The notes under the pieces were generated by a model. The model worked only from the letters and a program-made list of their open reading frames with translations. It ran no database searches and was not told the origin of the DNA. A program made the position numbers and the translations under genes. A DNA stretch of 64,000 bases from Luteibacter jiangsuensis (lineage in GTDB: Bacteria; Pseudomonadota; Gammaproteobacteria; Xanthomonadales; Rhodanobacteraceae): contig NZ_JAUSSK010000001.1 of NCBI RefSeq assembly GCF_030812295.1, positions 1,116,001 through 1,180,000 on the forward strand, written 5' to 3'. Position 1 is the first letter of the stretch; the number at the start of each line of letters is the position of its first letter. Of the stretch, positions 48,049 through 58,851 are shown in pieces.

Positions 48049-48438
48049 TCAGGCGGCGGAATGATCCGCGCAGGCCGCCGCATCCGCCGGCGCCTCGGTT
48101 TCCAGCGAGTCGAGGAAATCGACCGCGCGGCGCAGGTGCGGGATGACGATCGAGCCACCAACCACGAGGCCCACGCTGAACACCTCGAAGAACTCGTCGC
48201 GATTCACGCCCGCTTCCTTGCATTGCGCCACGTGATAACTGATGCAGTCGTCGCAGCGCAGCACCATCGATGCCACCAGGCCGAGCATTTCCTTGGTCTT
48301 CACATCCAGCGCGCCCTCGCGGTAGGTCTGGGTGTCCAGAGCGAAGAACCGGCGGACCACCTGGTTGTCTTCCGAAAGGATGCGGTCGTTCATCCGCTTG
48401 CGGAACGCGGTGAATTCCTCCACGCGATCACCGGCCAT
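48049..48438 (-). CDS. AhpD/carboxymuconolactone-decarboxylase-like protein
   Basis: 129 aa, one CMD domain. The redox motif RCDDCISYHV gives Cys62, Cys65 and His69, the CxxC-x3-H pattern of AhpD-type alkylhydroperoxidases. Helices before and after (TKEMLGLVASMVL, IVIPHLRRAVDFLDSL) fit the fold. Such proteins form trimers and can reduce peroxidase partners; the partner is unknown. The ATG at 48438 shares a base with the grxC stop (TGATG), so it is coupled to a glutaredoxin, consistent with thiol-redox work. Confidence 0.85.
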   Translation of the reverse strand: MAGDRVEEFTAFRKRMNDRILSEDNQVVRRFFALDTQTYREGALDVKTKEMLGLVASMVLRCDDCISYHVAQCKEAGVNRDEFFEVFSVGLVVGGSIVIPHLRRAVDFLDSLETEAPADAAACADHSAA

Positions 48439-48707
48439 CAGTGCGCCGCCTCGAGGATCTCGGCCAGCCGGCCGCTGCGATCCGCCGCGGCGAGGTCGTC
48501 GAAGCCGCCCACGTGGGTGCCGTTGATGAAGATCTGCGGCACGGTGCGGCGGCCACCGCTCTTTTCCAGCATCGCGTCGCGCTGGGCGGGATCGGTATCG
48601 ATGCGCACCTCGTTCCAGGAAAGGCCCTTGGCCTTCAACAGGTTCTTGGCGGCCACGCAGTAGGGGCAGACGGCAGTGGAATAGATGGTGATGTCGGGGC
48701 TGGACAT
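48438..48707 (-). CDS. grxC: GrxC, glutaredoxin 3-type
   Basis: 89 aa. The dithiol active site CPYC (Cys14, Cys17) in TIYSTAVCPYCVAAKNLL, then TVPQIFINGTHVGGFDDL with the cis-Pro and glutathione-binding GG-D motif. It reduces disulfides with glutathione. The ATG at 48707 has GGAGAA eight bases upstream; in-frame sequence further up is not homologous. It precedes the AhpD-like gene with overlap and could also serve the arsenate reductase at 6.5 kb (speculative). Confidence 0.95.
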   Translation of the reverse strand: MSSPDITIYSTAVCPYCVAAKNLLKAKGLSWNEVRIDTDPAQRDAMLEKSGGRRTVPQIFINGTHVGGFDDLAAADRSGRLAEILEAAH

Positions 48708-48867
48708 GGAGGGATTCTCCGAACCGGAATGGGCGCAAGATGGCGACCGGGAGCGAATTTTGCAAGGACGGGGCGAACCCGACCGCCGCGGCGCGGTCGA
48801 AGTCCATCCCACCGCCGCGACCGTGGACGGTGTCTAATCCTTAGGTGATGGTATCGTCGTTCGACCT

Positions 48868-50484
48868 ATGCGCCCGCCCCTTTCCCGCCTGTCCATCCTT
48901 GCCGCCACCGCCCTCGCGACCTTTGCCGCGGGTGCCCAGGACAACGTCCGCCTGCCCGACCTCGGCAGTTCGGCCAACGCCCTGATCAGCCCCCGCGAGG
49001 CCGACGAATATGGCGCGATGATGCTGCGCCAGATGCACGCGCTCGACCTGACCGTCGACGACGCCCTGGTCGACCAGTACATCAACGACCTGGGTTACCG
49101 TCTCGTCGCCTCCAGCGACCGGCCGAAGGACCACTTCTCGTTCTTCATCGTCAAGGACACCCAGATCAACGCCTTCGCGGCACCGGGCGGCTACATCGGC
49201 GTCAACGCCGGCCTGATCAACATCACCAGTAGCGAAAGCGAGCTGGCCGGCGTCATCGCCCATGAAATCGGCCACATCACCCAGAACCACCTCTACCGCG
49301 CCTTCGAGGATTCCAAGAAGAACGCCCCGCTGATGGCCCTGGTACTGCTGGGTGCCATCGCCGCCGGTGCGGGCGGTGGAGCCGGCGACGCCGCGCCGGC
49401 GGTACTGATGGGCGGCCAGGGGCTGCTCATGCAACGGCAGATCAACTTCACCCGCAAGGACGAGATCGAGGCGGACCGGGTCGGCATCCAGACCCTCGCC
49501 AACGCGGGCTACGACCCCGAGGCCATGGCCGAGTTCTTCGGCCGCATGCAGGACACCTTGCGCGTGGGCGAAGGTGAAGAGGCCCTCCCCGCCCTGCTCC
49601 AGACCCACCCGGTGACTCTGGCGCGCATCAGCGATGCGAAGGCGCGGGCGCGGGTGATCGAGGAGAAGCAGGCGAACAAGCCACGCCTGTCCACGCTCGA
49701 CAAGGCCTCCTGGGAAAAGAGCACGGCCCCGGTGCTGTTCGTGAAGGATCCGACGACCCTGGTCAGTGCCGGTGAAAAGGTCGTGCCGGAAAGCGCCAGC
49801 GACACCTATGCTTTGATGCGCGAGCGCGTGCGCGTGCTCTCGGGCGATGCGCAGCAACTCTCGTCTTATTACGCGACCAATCTGAAACGCAAGGATTTCG
49901 ACACGGCCGCCAACCGCTATGGCTACGCGCTGGCCCTGCTCCGCACGGGGCATGGCGCCCAGGCGGTGGACCAGCTGAAGCCCTTGCTGGCCAGCCAGCC
50001 GGGCAACGTCATCCTTCGCCTGGCCCTGGCCGACGCCTACGAAAACGCAGGCCGCCACGGCGATGCCATGGCGATCTACAAGGCCCTGCACGAGAATTCG
50101 CCACGCAACCGCGCCGTGACGCTGGGCTACGCGCGGGCGCTGGCCGACAGCGGCCGCGCCGACGACGCCCGCGCGGCCTCGGCCATGTTGCGGCCGATGC
50201 TCGACGACAGCGACGACCCGGAAATCTTCCGCACCTTCGCCCGCGCCAGCGAGCGCTCCGGCGACACGATCCGCGCCGCGGAGGCCTATGCCGACAGCGC
50301 CTACCTCTCCGGGCGCCCGTTCGACGCCATGGAACAGCTGCGCCGGCTCCTCAAGCGCGACGACCTGGACTATTACCAGCGTTCACGCATCCAGGCCCGG
50401 ATCAGCGACCTCACGCCCCTGCTCCTGGAGCTGCGCAAACGCCGGATCACTACCGACGACAACCCCGACGGGCGCAGCCAGTAG
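48868..50484 (+). CDS. bepA: BepA-like periplasmic M48 metalloprotease with TPRs
   Basis: 538 aa. Signal peptide (about 1-23, ending AAGAQ), then an M48 peptidase domain with HEIGH (zinc ligands His132 and His136, catalytic Glu133) and a third ligand in KDEIEADRVG; the C-terminal half (about 300-520) has tetratricopeptide-like helices. BepA in E. coli (487 aa) assists outer-membrane LptD assembly and degrades stalled intermediates. Start ATG at 48868. Divergent from grxC and 79 bases upstream of phoB. Confidence 0.92.
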   Translation: MRPPLSRLSILAATALATFAAGAQDNVRLPDLGSSANALISPREADEYGAMMLRQMHALDLTVDDALVDQYINDLGYRLVASSDRPKDHFSFFIVKDTQINAFAAPGGYIGVNAGLINITSSESELAGVIAHEIGHITQNHLYRAFEDSKKNAPLMALVLLGAIAAGAGGGAGDAAPAVLMGGQGLLMQRQINFTRKDEIEADRVGIQTLANAGYDPEAMAEFFGRMQDTLRVGEGEEALPALLQTHPVTLARISDAKARARVIEEKQANKPRLSTLDKASWEKSTAPVLFVKDPTTLVSAGEKVVPESASDTYALMRERVRVLSGDAQQLSSYYATNLKRKDFDTAANRYGYALALLRTGHGAQAVDQLKPLLASQPGNVILRLALADAYENAGRHGDAMAIYKALHENSPRNRAVTLGYARALADSGRADDARAASAMLRPMLDDSDDPEIFRTFARASERSGDTIRAAEAYADSAYLSGRPFDAMEQLRRLLKRDDLDYYQRSRIQARISDLTPLLLELRKRRITTDDNPDGRSQ

Positions 50485-50493
50485 CCCGATTGT

Positions 50494-50520
50494 TACGATT
50501 GTCATTGCCGTGTAACACAG
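50494..50520. promoter_or_regulatory. Inverted repeat upstream of phoB
   Basis: TGTTAC and GTAACA form a perfect 6-bp dyad separated by 15 bases, in the 79 bases between bepA and the phoB GTG. It could be an operator or a weak hairpin. It does not have the 11-base direct repeat of a Pho box. Confidence 0.3.
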
Positions 50521-50563
50521 CACGGCTGCAATATGACCGTCACAGCCAACGAGCGGTCCCAGC

Positions 50564-51253
50564 GTGCATAAACGCATCCTTATCGTGGAAGACGAGGCTT
50601 CGATTCGCGACATGGTCGCCTTCGCGCTTCGCAAGGCGGGTATGGACGCGGCTCACGCCGCGGACGCCCGCGCCGCCCAGATGGCCATTTCCGAGCGTGT
50701 TCCGGACCTCATCCTGCTCGACTGGATGCTGCCCGGCACGAGCGGGCTGGAGCTGGCCCGCCGCCTGCGCCGCGAGGAACTCTCGCGGGAAATCCCCATC
50801 ATCATGCTCACCGCCCGCGGCGAGGAAATGGACCGCGTGAACGGCCTGGAGGCCGGTGTCGACGACTACGTCATCAAGCCTTTTTCCACCCGCGAGCTGA
50901 TCGCCCGGATCAAGGCGGTGCTCCGCCGCAGCCAGGGTGACGATGGCTCCGGCGTGGTCGAGCTGGGAGGTCTGCGCATCGACGGGCCGGCACACCGTGT
51001 GTTCGCGGGGGAAGAAGCGGTGCCGATCGGCCCGACCGAATACCGCCTGCTGTTCTTCTTCATGACCCACCCGGAGCGGGTGTACTCGCGCGCCCAGCTG
51101 CTCGATCACGTGTGGGGCGGCAGCGTCTATGTCGAGGAACGCACGGTGGACGTGCATATCCGCCGCCTGCGCAAGACCCTCGAACCGTGGAAGCTGGACG
51201 ACATGGTCCAGACGGTTCGTGGCGCGGGCTACCGGTTCTCGTCCAATACCTAG
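50564..51253 (+). CDS. phoB: PhoB, phosphate-starvation response regulator
   Basis: 229 aa OmpR-family regulator. The receiver domain (1-118) has the acidic pair EDE near residue 9, phospho-acceptor Asp53 in [10 protein letters not shown] and the conserved Lys in YVIKPFS. The winged-helix DNA-binding domain (about 130-227) has [20 protein letters not shown] and [17 protein letters not shown]. PhoB activates phosphate-starvation genes. Start is GTG at 50564. Next to phoR, 58 bases downstream, so the pair identity is firm. Confidence 0.96.
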   Translation: MHKRILIVEDEASIRDMVAFALRKAGMDAAHAADARAAQMAISERVPDLILLDWMLPGTSGLELARRLRREELSREIPIIMLTARGEEMDRVNGLEAGVDDYVIKPFSTRELIARIKAVLRRSQGDDGSGVVELGGLRIDGPAHRVFAGEEAVPIGPTEYRLLFFFMTHPERVYSRAQLLDHVWGGSVYVEERTVDVHIRRLRKTLEPWKLDDMVQTVRGAGYRFSSNT

Positions 51254-51311
51254 GTTTTAGCGGGCCAGCCGCGCTATGGTGCGTTCCACCAGACCGTCAC
51301 CGGCTCGACGC

Positions 51312-52589
<1,278 letters not shown>

Positions 52590-52689
52590 GCCATGCCTGT
52601 GAATGCGCCCGGGGCTTGCTGCATTGCCGCTTTCCGGCATGATCGGCGATGAGCCACCATCGGCTGCCGTGAAAAGACCAGCGGAACGA

Positions 52690-54768
52690 ATGAGCGATCC
52701 TGTCGACCTCGGCGCCCCCGAGCTATACATCAACCGCGAACTGGCGGCACTGGAATTCAACTTCCGTGTCCTGGCCCAGGCCCGCGACCCGGACGTGCCC
52801 GCGCTGGAGCGGTTGCGCTACCTGACCATCGTCAGCAATAACCTCGACGAGTACTTCGAGGTGCGCGTGGCGGTGCTCAAGCACAAGCATGCACTCGGCG
52901 TGGCCATTCCGGGCGCGGACGGGATGTCGTCCAGCGAGATCCTCACGCGCATCCGCGAGCGCACGCTGGAACTGGTCACCGAGCTGTACGGCATCTGGCG
53001 CGATGAACTGCTGCCCGCGCTGTCCGCCGAAGGCATCCGTTTCCTCACTCGCGATGCCTGGAGCGACAAGCAACGCCGCTGGCTGCTCGGCTACTTCCAG
53101 AACGAGATCATGCCGGTGCTGTCGCCGCTGGGGCTGGACCCCGCGCATCCATTCCCGCGCATCCTCAACAAGACGCTCAACCTCGCCGTGGTGCTCAAGG
53201 GCCGCGACGCCTTTGGCCGAGAGGGCCACATGGCCCTCGTGCGCGCACCGCGCTCCCTGCCCCGGATCATCCACCTGCCCGCCGAGGTCTCGGACGGAGA
53301 CGGCGATTTCGTCTTCCTGGCAGAAGTGCTGCAAGCCTTCGCCGACGAGATCTTCCCCGGTTTCCAGGTCTGCTCCTCGTACCAGTTCCGTGTCACGCGC
53401 AACAGCGAACTCGTCGTCGAAGAGGCCGAGGTGGAGAACCTCGCCCGCGCCCTGAGCGAGGAACTGGCCGGCCGTGGCTATGCACGCCCTGTCCGCCTCG
53501 AAGTCGGTGCCGATTGTCCGCGCGCCATCACCGAAATGCTGATCGCCAACTTCCAGCTCGAGGAAGCCGACGTGTACCGTTGCGACGGCCCGGTCAACAT
53601 CATCCGTGCCGGACTGATCTACGACCAGATCGACCGCCCCGAGCTCAAGTTCCCGCGATTCACGCCGCGCCTCTCGCCGGCGTTCGAAAAAGGGGTGAAC
53701 GAGTTCGACGTGCTCGGCACGCGCGACGTGCTGCTGCACCACCCCTACGAGTCCTTCGCCTCGGTGGTCGAGTTGCTGCGCCGGGCCGCCCAGGATCCCG
53801 GCGTGCTGGCGATCAAGCAGACGCTCTACCGCGCGGGCAAGGATTCGCCGTTGGTCGATCTCCTGGTGGAGGCGGCACGCAACGGCAAGGACGTCACGGT
53901 AGTGATCGAGTTGCGCGCGCGCTTCGACGAAGAGGCCAACATCGGCCTGGCCAACCGGTTGCAGGAAGCCGGCGTGCAGGTGGTCTACGGCGTGGTCGGC
54001 TACAAGACGCATGCGAAGATGCTGCTGATCGTGCGCCGCGAGGGCGGTGGCGTGCTGCGCCGCTACGTCCATTTGTCCACTGGCAACTATCACCAGGGCA
54101 ACAGCCGCGGCTATACGGACATCGGCCTCATGACCTCCGACCCGGAAATCGGCGAGGACATCCACAAGGTCTTCCAGCAGCTGTCCGGCCTTGGCCCGAT
54201 GATCCAGCTCAAACGCCTGTTGCACTCTCCTTTCACGCTGTACAGCAGCGTGATGGGCAAGATCGAACGCGAGATCGAGCATGCGCGCAATGGACGGCCG
54301 GGCCGCATCGTGGCCAAGCTCAACGCGATGAACGAAGCGCACGTGGTCGAGGCGCTGTACCGCGCGTCGATGGCCGGCGTGCAGATCGACCTGATCATTC
54401 GCGGCGCGTGCACGCTGCGGCCGGGTATCCCCGGAATCTCCGAGAACATCCGCGTGCGCTCGATCATCGGCCGCTTCCTCGAACACAGCCGCGTCTACTG
54501 GTTCGGCAACGACGGCGCGCCGGAACTGTATTGCGCCAGCGCCGACTGGATGGAGCGCAACCTCATGCGCCGCATCGAGGTCGGCGTGCCCATCCTCGAG
54601 CCGACGCTGGCGCGCCGCGTGTACGACGAGACGCTGGCCAACTACCTGCGCGACAACACGCAGGCATGGTTGCTGGGCAAGGACGGGCGCTACACGCGCA
54701 GCCACCCCGCCAAGGGCGAGGCGCCGTACAGCGCCCAGCAAGCGCTGCTCGCGGCCTATAGCGGGTGA
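52690..54768 (+). CDS. ppk1: Polyphosphate kinase 1
   Basis: 692 aa. PPK1 makes inorganic polyphosphate from ATP at the membrane. N domain (YINRELAALEFNFRVLAQA), H domain, then C1/C2 phospholipase-D-like domains. The autophosphorylated His is in GVVGYKTHAKMLLI, and the second catalytic His region is IIGRFLEHSRVYWFGN. LIYDQIDRPELKFPRFTPR is another family string. Start ATG at 52690 (MSDPVDLGAPEL). It follows phoR by 100 bases and overlaps the next gene (GTGA), so phosphate control is likely (inference). Confidence 0.97.
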   Translation: MSDPVDLGAPELYINRELAALEFNFRVLAQARDPDVPALERLRYLTIVSNNLDEYFEVRVAVLKHKHALGVAIPGADGMSSSEILTRIRERTLELVTELYGIWRDELLPALSAEGIRFLTRDAWSDKQRRWLLGYFQNEIMPVLSPLGLDPAHPFPRILNKTLNLAVVLKGRDAFGREGHMALVRAPRSLPRIIHLPAEVSDGDGDFVFLAEVLQAFADEIFPGFQVCSSYQFRVTRNSELVVEEAEVENLARALSEELAGRGYARPVRLEVGADCPRAITEMLIANFQLEEADVYRCDGPVNIIRAGLIYDQIDRPELKFPRFTPRLSPAFEKGVNEFDVLGTRDVLLHHPYESFASVVELLRRAAQDPGVLAIKQTLYRAGKDSPLVDLLVEAARNGKDVTVVIELRARFDEEANIGLANRLQEAGVQVVYGVVGYKTHAKMLLIVRREGGGVLRRYVHLSTGNYHQGNSRGYTDIGLMTSDPEIGEDIHKVFQQLSGLGPMIQLKRLLHSPFTLYSSVMGKIEREIEHARNGRPGRIVAKLNAMNEAHVVEALYRASMAGVQIDLIIRGACTLRPGIPGISENIRVRSIIGRFLEHSRVYWFGNDGAPELYCASADWMERNLMRRIEVGVPILEPTLARRVYDETLANYLRDNTQAWLLGKDGRYTRSHPAKGEAPYSAQQALLAAYSG

Positions 54769-55910
54769 AACGGCGCATCCTTCTCCTGTCGGTATCCGCG
54801 GGTGCGGGCCATGTGCGCGCCGCGGAAGCGCTGGAGGCGACCGTGACCACGCTGGCGGCGGAGGGACATGCGATCGAGGCGAAGCACCTCGACGTCATGG
54901 ACTATGTACCCTCGAGCTTCCGGCGCATCTACGCGGATTTCTACCTGCGCCTGATCACACGGCACCCACAGCTGTGGGGCATGCTCTATCGCATCACCGA
55001 CGACACACGGCCCGAGGCGGTGACCCAACGCATGCGCCGCACGATCGAGCGGCTGCACACGCGCCGCCTGCGTGCGGCGATCGCGCAGTTCGCTCCGGAC
55101 GCGATCGTCTGCACGCATTTCCTGCCCGCCGAGATGTTGATGCGACAGATCCGCAAGGGCCGCATCACGGTGCCTGTCTGGCTCCAGGTCACCGATTTCG
55201 ACCTGCATCGCATGTGGGTGATCCCGGAGATGACCGGCTATTTCGCCGCCAGCCCCGAAATAGCCCAACGCATGTGCGCGGTCGGATTGCCGGCACCACG
55301 CGTGCATGCCACGGGCATCCCGGTGATGCCGGCGTTCGCCGAACCGCAGGATCGCCGCGCCCTTGCCGGATCGTTCGGCATGGACCCCGATCGCCCGGCT
55401 TACCTGGTGATGGGTGGTGGCGCAGGGGTGGGCGCGCTCGACGAGCTGGCCGATGCGCTGCTCTCCAGCGGCGGGGACTTCCAGCTCGTGGTCCTCGCCG
55501 GCCGCAACACGGCGATGCTGGATCGCCTGCGTGCGCTCGCTGCCACGCGGCACGCGGGACGCCTGTTCCCTCATGGGTTCACCCGCCATGTCGAACGCCT
55601 GATGGCCTGTTGCGACCTCGCCATCACCAAGCCCGGCGGCCTGACCACGTCCGAATGCCTCGCCATGGGCCTGCCGATGATCGTGAACGCACCGATTCCC
55701 GGGCAGGAAGAACGCAACGCGGACTACCTGCTTGAAAAGGGCGCGGCATGGAAAGCGATCGATGCCGTAGCCCTGGCTTGGCGGATCGGTGAGCTCCAAG
55801 CCGATCCCTCGCGTCTGGCCGCCATGGCCGCCAGCGCGCGTGCGATCGGCCGGCCGCACGCGGCTCGCGAAGTGATCGATACCGTGCTCGCCAATCTGGA
55901 CGGTACATGA
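54765..55910 (+). CDS. MGDG-synthase/UgtP-like glycolipid glycosyltransferase
   Basis: 381 aa GT28-fold protein. The N-terminal LLSVSAGAGHVRAAEAL matches the GxGH loop of MGDG synthases and UgtP; FYLRLITRHPQLWGMLY is the usual segment after it. The C-terminal donor-binding part has MGGGAGVG, FTRHVERLMACCDLAITKPGGLTTSE and PIPGQEERNADYL, close to the family pattern. It probably transfers a hexose to diacylglycerol at the inner membrane. Sugar and product unknown. Start GTG at 54765 overlaps the ppk1 stop; its own stop overlaps the next ATG, so it is tightly coupled in a phosphate-related operon. Confidence 0.85.
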   Translation: MKRRILLLSVSAGAGHVRAAEALEATVTTLAAEGHAIEAKHLDVMDYVPSSFRRIYADFYLRLITRHPQLWGMLYRITDDTRPEAVTQRMRRTIERLHTRRLRAAIAQFAPDAIVCTHFLPAEMLMRQIRKGRITVPVWLQVTDFDLHRMWVIPEMTGYFAASPEIAQRMCAVGLPAPRVHATGIPVMPAFAEPQDRRALAGSFGMDPDRPAYLVMGGGAGVGALDELADALLSSGGDFQLVVLAGRNTAMLDRLRALAATRHAGRLFPHGFTRHVERLMACCDLAITKPGGLTTSECLAMGLPMIVNAPIPGQEERNADYLLEKGAAWKAIDAVALAWRIGELQADPSRLAAMAASARAIGRPHAAREVIDTVLANLDGT

Positions 55911-56431
55911 GTCATTCGCCGCGTCGCCGGGTCATCGCCGTGGTATCGACCGCCCTGTTCACCTTGCTGCTCGCCTTCATGTTCGCCCACGTGGAGATCG
56001 AAATCGAAGGCCCCAACGGCTGGGCCACCAGCCTGCCGACCTGGCGCGTCGATCACCACTGGCTGCTCGACCTGCTGTGGGGTGGCCGGCCCATGACCGG
56101 CTACCACGCCTGGGTCTTTCCTTTCATCGCCTTGTTTTTCCATTTTCCGATGGTGTTTCGTGGCTTCTGGAGCTGGCGGGCACAAGTTCGCGCGATCGCC
56201 TGCGTGATGCTGTTCTGGGTGGCGGAGGACGGCTTGTGGTTCGTGCTGAACCCGGCGTTCGGGCTGGAGCGCTTCAATCCGGCCGATGTACCTTGGCATC
56301 GTCATTGGTGGGGACCGGCGCCCAGCGACTACTGGGTGTTCGGTTTCCTTTGCATCGTGTTGTTCGTTCTCTCGGCGCTGCCGAAGCCGCCGCGCCAGCC
56401 AGAGGCAGGCACCCGGCTCTATTCCTCGTGA
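55907..56431 (+). CDS. Small membrane protein coupled to the glycosyltransferase
   Basis: 174 aa, not recognised by name. Four hydrophobic helices (about 9-27, 64-85, 92-112, 143-158). Between them are conserved-looking Trp/His-rich motifs: GPNGWATSLPTWRVDHHWLL, WGGRPMTGYHAW, FWVAEDGLWFVLNP and PWHRHWWGPAPSDYW. The number of Trp, His and Asp residues at predicted membrane surfaces suggests an enzyme or lipid-binding role rather than a structural one. Start ATG at 55907 overlaps the upstream stop (ATGA). Position between the glycosyltransferase and ppx suggests the same pathway (inference). Confidence 0.8.
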   Translation: MSHSPRRRVIAVVSTALFTLLLAFMFAHVEIEIEGPNGWATSLPTWRVDHHWLLDLLWGGRPMTGYHAWVFPFIALFFHFPMVFRGFWSWRAQVRAIACVMLFWVAEDGLWFVLNPAFGLERFNPADVPWHRHWWGPAPSDYWVFGFLCIVLFVLSALPKPPRQPEAGTRLYSS

Positions 56432-56524
56432 CATCTCCACCCGTGCACACACGATTCATGTGCTTGCACGCAAGACCCGGCACCATGCCAGAATCCACCG
56501 ACACGCCGCTGCGGACATTCCACC

Positions 56525-58042
56525 TTGGCACCGACAGGTAAATCGCAGATCAACGAAGGCGAGTTGCTCGCCGCCGTCGACCTCGGCTCCAACAGCTTCC
56601 ATATGGTCGTCGCCCGCTACGAACACGGCGAACCCCGCGTGATCGACCGCCTGCGTGATTCCGTACGCATGGCCGTGGGCCTGCGCCCCGACGGCACGCT
56701 GGATGCCAACCATCGTGCCGCCGCGCTCGCCAGCCTCGCACGTTTCGGCCAGCGCATCGCCGGCATTCCCGCCCTTCACGTGCGCGCCGTGGCGACCAAC
56801 ACCGTGCGCCGGCTGGCCTCGCCACATGCCTTCCTTTCCGCGGCCGAGGCGGCCTTGGGCCATCCGGTGGAAATCGTCTCCGGACGCGAGGAAGGCCGCC
56901 TGATCTTCCTGGGCGCGGCGCATGACCTGCCCGCCTCGCGCGACCATCGCCTGGTGATCGACATCGGAGGCGGCAGCACCGAGTTCATCGTCGGCCGCGG
57001 CACGTCGCCCGTCCTCACCGAGAGCGTGCAGGTGGGTTGCATCGCCTCGACGCTGCGTTTCTTCCCCGGCGGAAAGATCACCCGCAAACGCTGGTTGCGG
57101 GCACGCCGTGAGATCGGTGTGCTGCTCCAGCAGTTTTCGGAGGATTATCGCGAAGCCGGCTGGGCCGACGCCTATGGCTCATCGGGCACCGCGAAAGCCA
57201 TCGGCTCGGTGGTCAGGGCCATGAAGTTGTCGGACGACGGCATCACACCGGAATCGCTCGCGGCGGTCCGCGAAGCGCTGATCGAGCAGGGGTCCTCCGC
57301 CACGCTGAAACTGCCCGGTCTTGCCGATGACCGTGCCGAGGTGTTCGCGGGCGGCGTGGCGATCTTCGAGGCCGCGTTCGAGGCCCTCGGCATCGATCGC
57401 CTGCGCGTTTCCGAAAGCTCCATGCGCGAGGGCCTGCTCTGGGATCTCATCGGCCGCTCCGCCGGCACCGATCCGCGCATGGCCAGCATCGATTCGCTGG
57501 CCAGCCGCTATGGCGTCGACCGCGCCCAGGCCCGCCGTGTGGAGACCACCGCGCTGGCCTTGTTCGACCAGTTGGCCAAGGTCTGGAAGCTCGACGACGA
57601 CGCGCGCGAGTGGCTTTCCTGGGCCGCGCGCGTACACGAGCTCGGCCTCGCCATCGCGCATAGCCAGCACCAGCGCCATGGCGCGTACATCCTGCGCAAC
57701 GCCGACATGGCAGGTTTTTCGCGGCAAGAGCAGCAATTGCTCGCAGCCATCGTCGAGTGCCACCGGCGCAAGCCCGAGAAATCGGTCATCTCCGCGCTGC
57801 CCGTGCGCTATCGCATGCTGGCCCGCCATATCACGGCGATCCTGCGCCTGGGCGTGCTGTTTCGTCGTGCTCGCCGGGCCGAGGCGCTGCCGCGCATCCG
57901 TGCCGTCGCCACGCGCCAGCGTCTCCGCCTGACCCTTCCCGCGGACTGGCTCGACCAGCATCCGCTGACCGAGGCCGACCTGGAACAGGAACGCGAGCCG
58001 CTGGCCGAACTGGGCCTCGAACTGGAGATCGTGACCGAATGA
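56525..58042 (+). CDS. ppx: Exopolyphosphatase (Ppx/GppA family)
   Basis: 505 aa. It removes terminal phosphate from polyphosphate or pppGpp. ASKHA-fold motifs: LLAAVDLGSNSFHMVVAR at the N-terminus, EIVSGREEGRLIFLGA, VIDIGGGSTEFIVG and SSGTAKAIG; the C-terminal HD-like domain has AARVHELGLAIAHSQHQRHGAYIL. Ppx and GppA cannot be separated safely by eye, but proximity to ppk1 supports Ppx. The start is TTG at 56525, the only codon at the right place; Shine-Dalgarno weak. It is 93 bases downstream of the membrane-protein gene. Confidence 0.93.
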   Translation: MAPTGKSQINEGELLAAVDLGSNSFHMVVARYEHGEPRVIDRLRDSVRMAVGLRPDGTLDANHRAAALASLARFGQRIAGIPALHVRAVATNTVRRLASPHAFLSAAEAALGHPVEIVSGREEGRLIFLGAAHDLPASRDHRLVIDIGGGSTEFIVGRGTSPVLTESVQVGCIASTLRFFPGGKITRKRWLRARREIGVLLQQFSEDYREAGWADAYGSSGTAKAIGSVVRAMKLSDDGITPESLAAVREALIEQGSSATLKLPGLADDRAEVFAGGVAIFEAAFEALGIDRLRVSESSMREGLLWDLIGRSAGTDPRMASIDSLASRYGVDRAQARRVETTALALFDQLAKVWKLDDDAREWLSWAARVHELGLAIAHSQHQRHGAYILRNADMAGFSRQEQQLLAAIVECHRRKPEKSVISALPVRYRMLARHITAILRLGVLFRRARRAEALPRIRAVATRQRLRLTLPADWLDQHPLTEADLEQEREPLAELGLELEIVTE

Positions 58043-58071
58043 CCGCGATCCGCCCGGCAAAGGGGGGTATC

Positions 58072-58851
58072 ATGCCGGGAATGTTCCACCGTCACGACCG
58101 GTCACCCATGCTCAAAGCCGTATTCGCCAGCGTCCTCCTCGCCCTGCCCGTCCTCGCGTTCGCGCAGGCGACCAAGCCGGCGACACCGGCGCCCGGCCCC
58201 GTCGAGCATCCCCGCGTGACGATGCACACCACCCAGGGCGACTTCACCCTGGAGCTGTTCCCGGAGAAAGCACCAAAGAGTGTCGCCAACTTCCTGCAAT
58301 ACGTGCGCGACGGCTTCTACGACGGCACGGTGTTCCACCGTGTGGTCAATGGCTACATGGTCCAGGGTGGCCTCTACAGTCGCGACCTGACGCAAAGGCG
58401 CACGCGCGCGGCGATCCCCAGCGAGGCGGACAACGGGCTCTCCAACCTGCGCGGCACCGTCGCGGTGGCGCGCGGAACCGACCCGAACTCGGGTACGGCA
58501 CAGTTCTTCGTCAACCTCGTCGACAACCGCCGGCTCGACTACGTGAGCAATCAGAGCGGCCTCACCTGGGGCTTCGCCGTGTTCGGCAAGGTCCTGAACG
58601 GCATGGACACGATCGACAAGATCGCCGCCCTGCCCACGCGCGCGCAGGGTCCGTTCGTCGGCGACGTGCCGAATCCGCTGGTCGTCATCGAATCGGCCAA
58701 TGTGGTCGGCGAAGAAAAGGCGGCGCCCTCCCCCTCTTCCTCCGCCGCGGCCCCCGCCAGCACACCGGCGAAGCCCACGACCGCGCCGGCCAAGCCGGCC
58801 ATGCCCAAGAAGGGCGAGAAGAAAACCTCGACGCCGCCGAAGGCCGCATGA
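58072..58851 (+). CDS. Exported cyclophilin-type peptidyl-prolyl isomerase
   Basis: 259 aa. A signal peptide (MLKAVFASVLLALPVLAFAQ, starting at residue 13) precedes a cyclophilin domain (about 45-220) with FHRVVNGYMVQGG, GTVAVARGTDPNSGTAQFFVNL and WGFAVFGKVLNGMDTID. The tail is Ala/Pro/Lys-rich (PAKPTTAPAKPAMPKKGEKK), probably disordered. It is a periplasmic PpiA-like enzyme with a PpiB-like core. The ATG at 58072 has AGGGGGG five bases upstream; ATG at 58108 would give a cleaner signal. Its stop overlaps the lpxH start. Confidence 0.9.
   Translation: MPGMFHRHDRSPMLKAVFASVLLALPVLAFAQATKPATPAPGPVEHPRVTMHTTQGDFTLELFPEKAPKSVANFLQYVRDGFYDGTVFHRVVNGYMVQGGLYSRDLTQRRTRAAIPSEADNGLSNLRGTVAVARGTDPNSGTAQFFVNLVDNRRLDYVSNQSGLTWGFAVFGKVLNGMDTIDKIAALPTRAQGPFVGDVPNPLVVIESANVVGEEKAAPSPSSSAAAPASTPAKPTTAPAKPAMPKKGEKKTSTPPKAA

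Noticed and set aside
50485-50563. Pho box upstream of phoB
   Set aside because: ATTGTTACG and ATTGTCATT look like half-sites but are 9 bases apart, not the 11-base period of a Pho box, and the flanks do not match.
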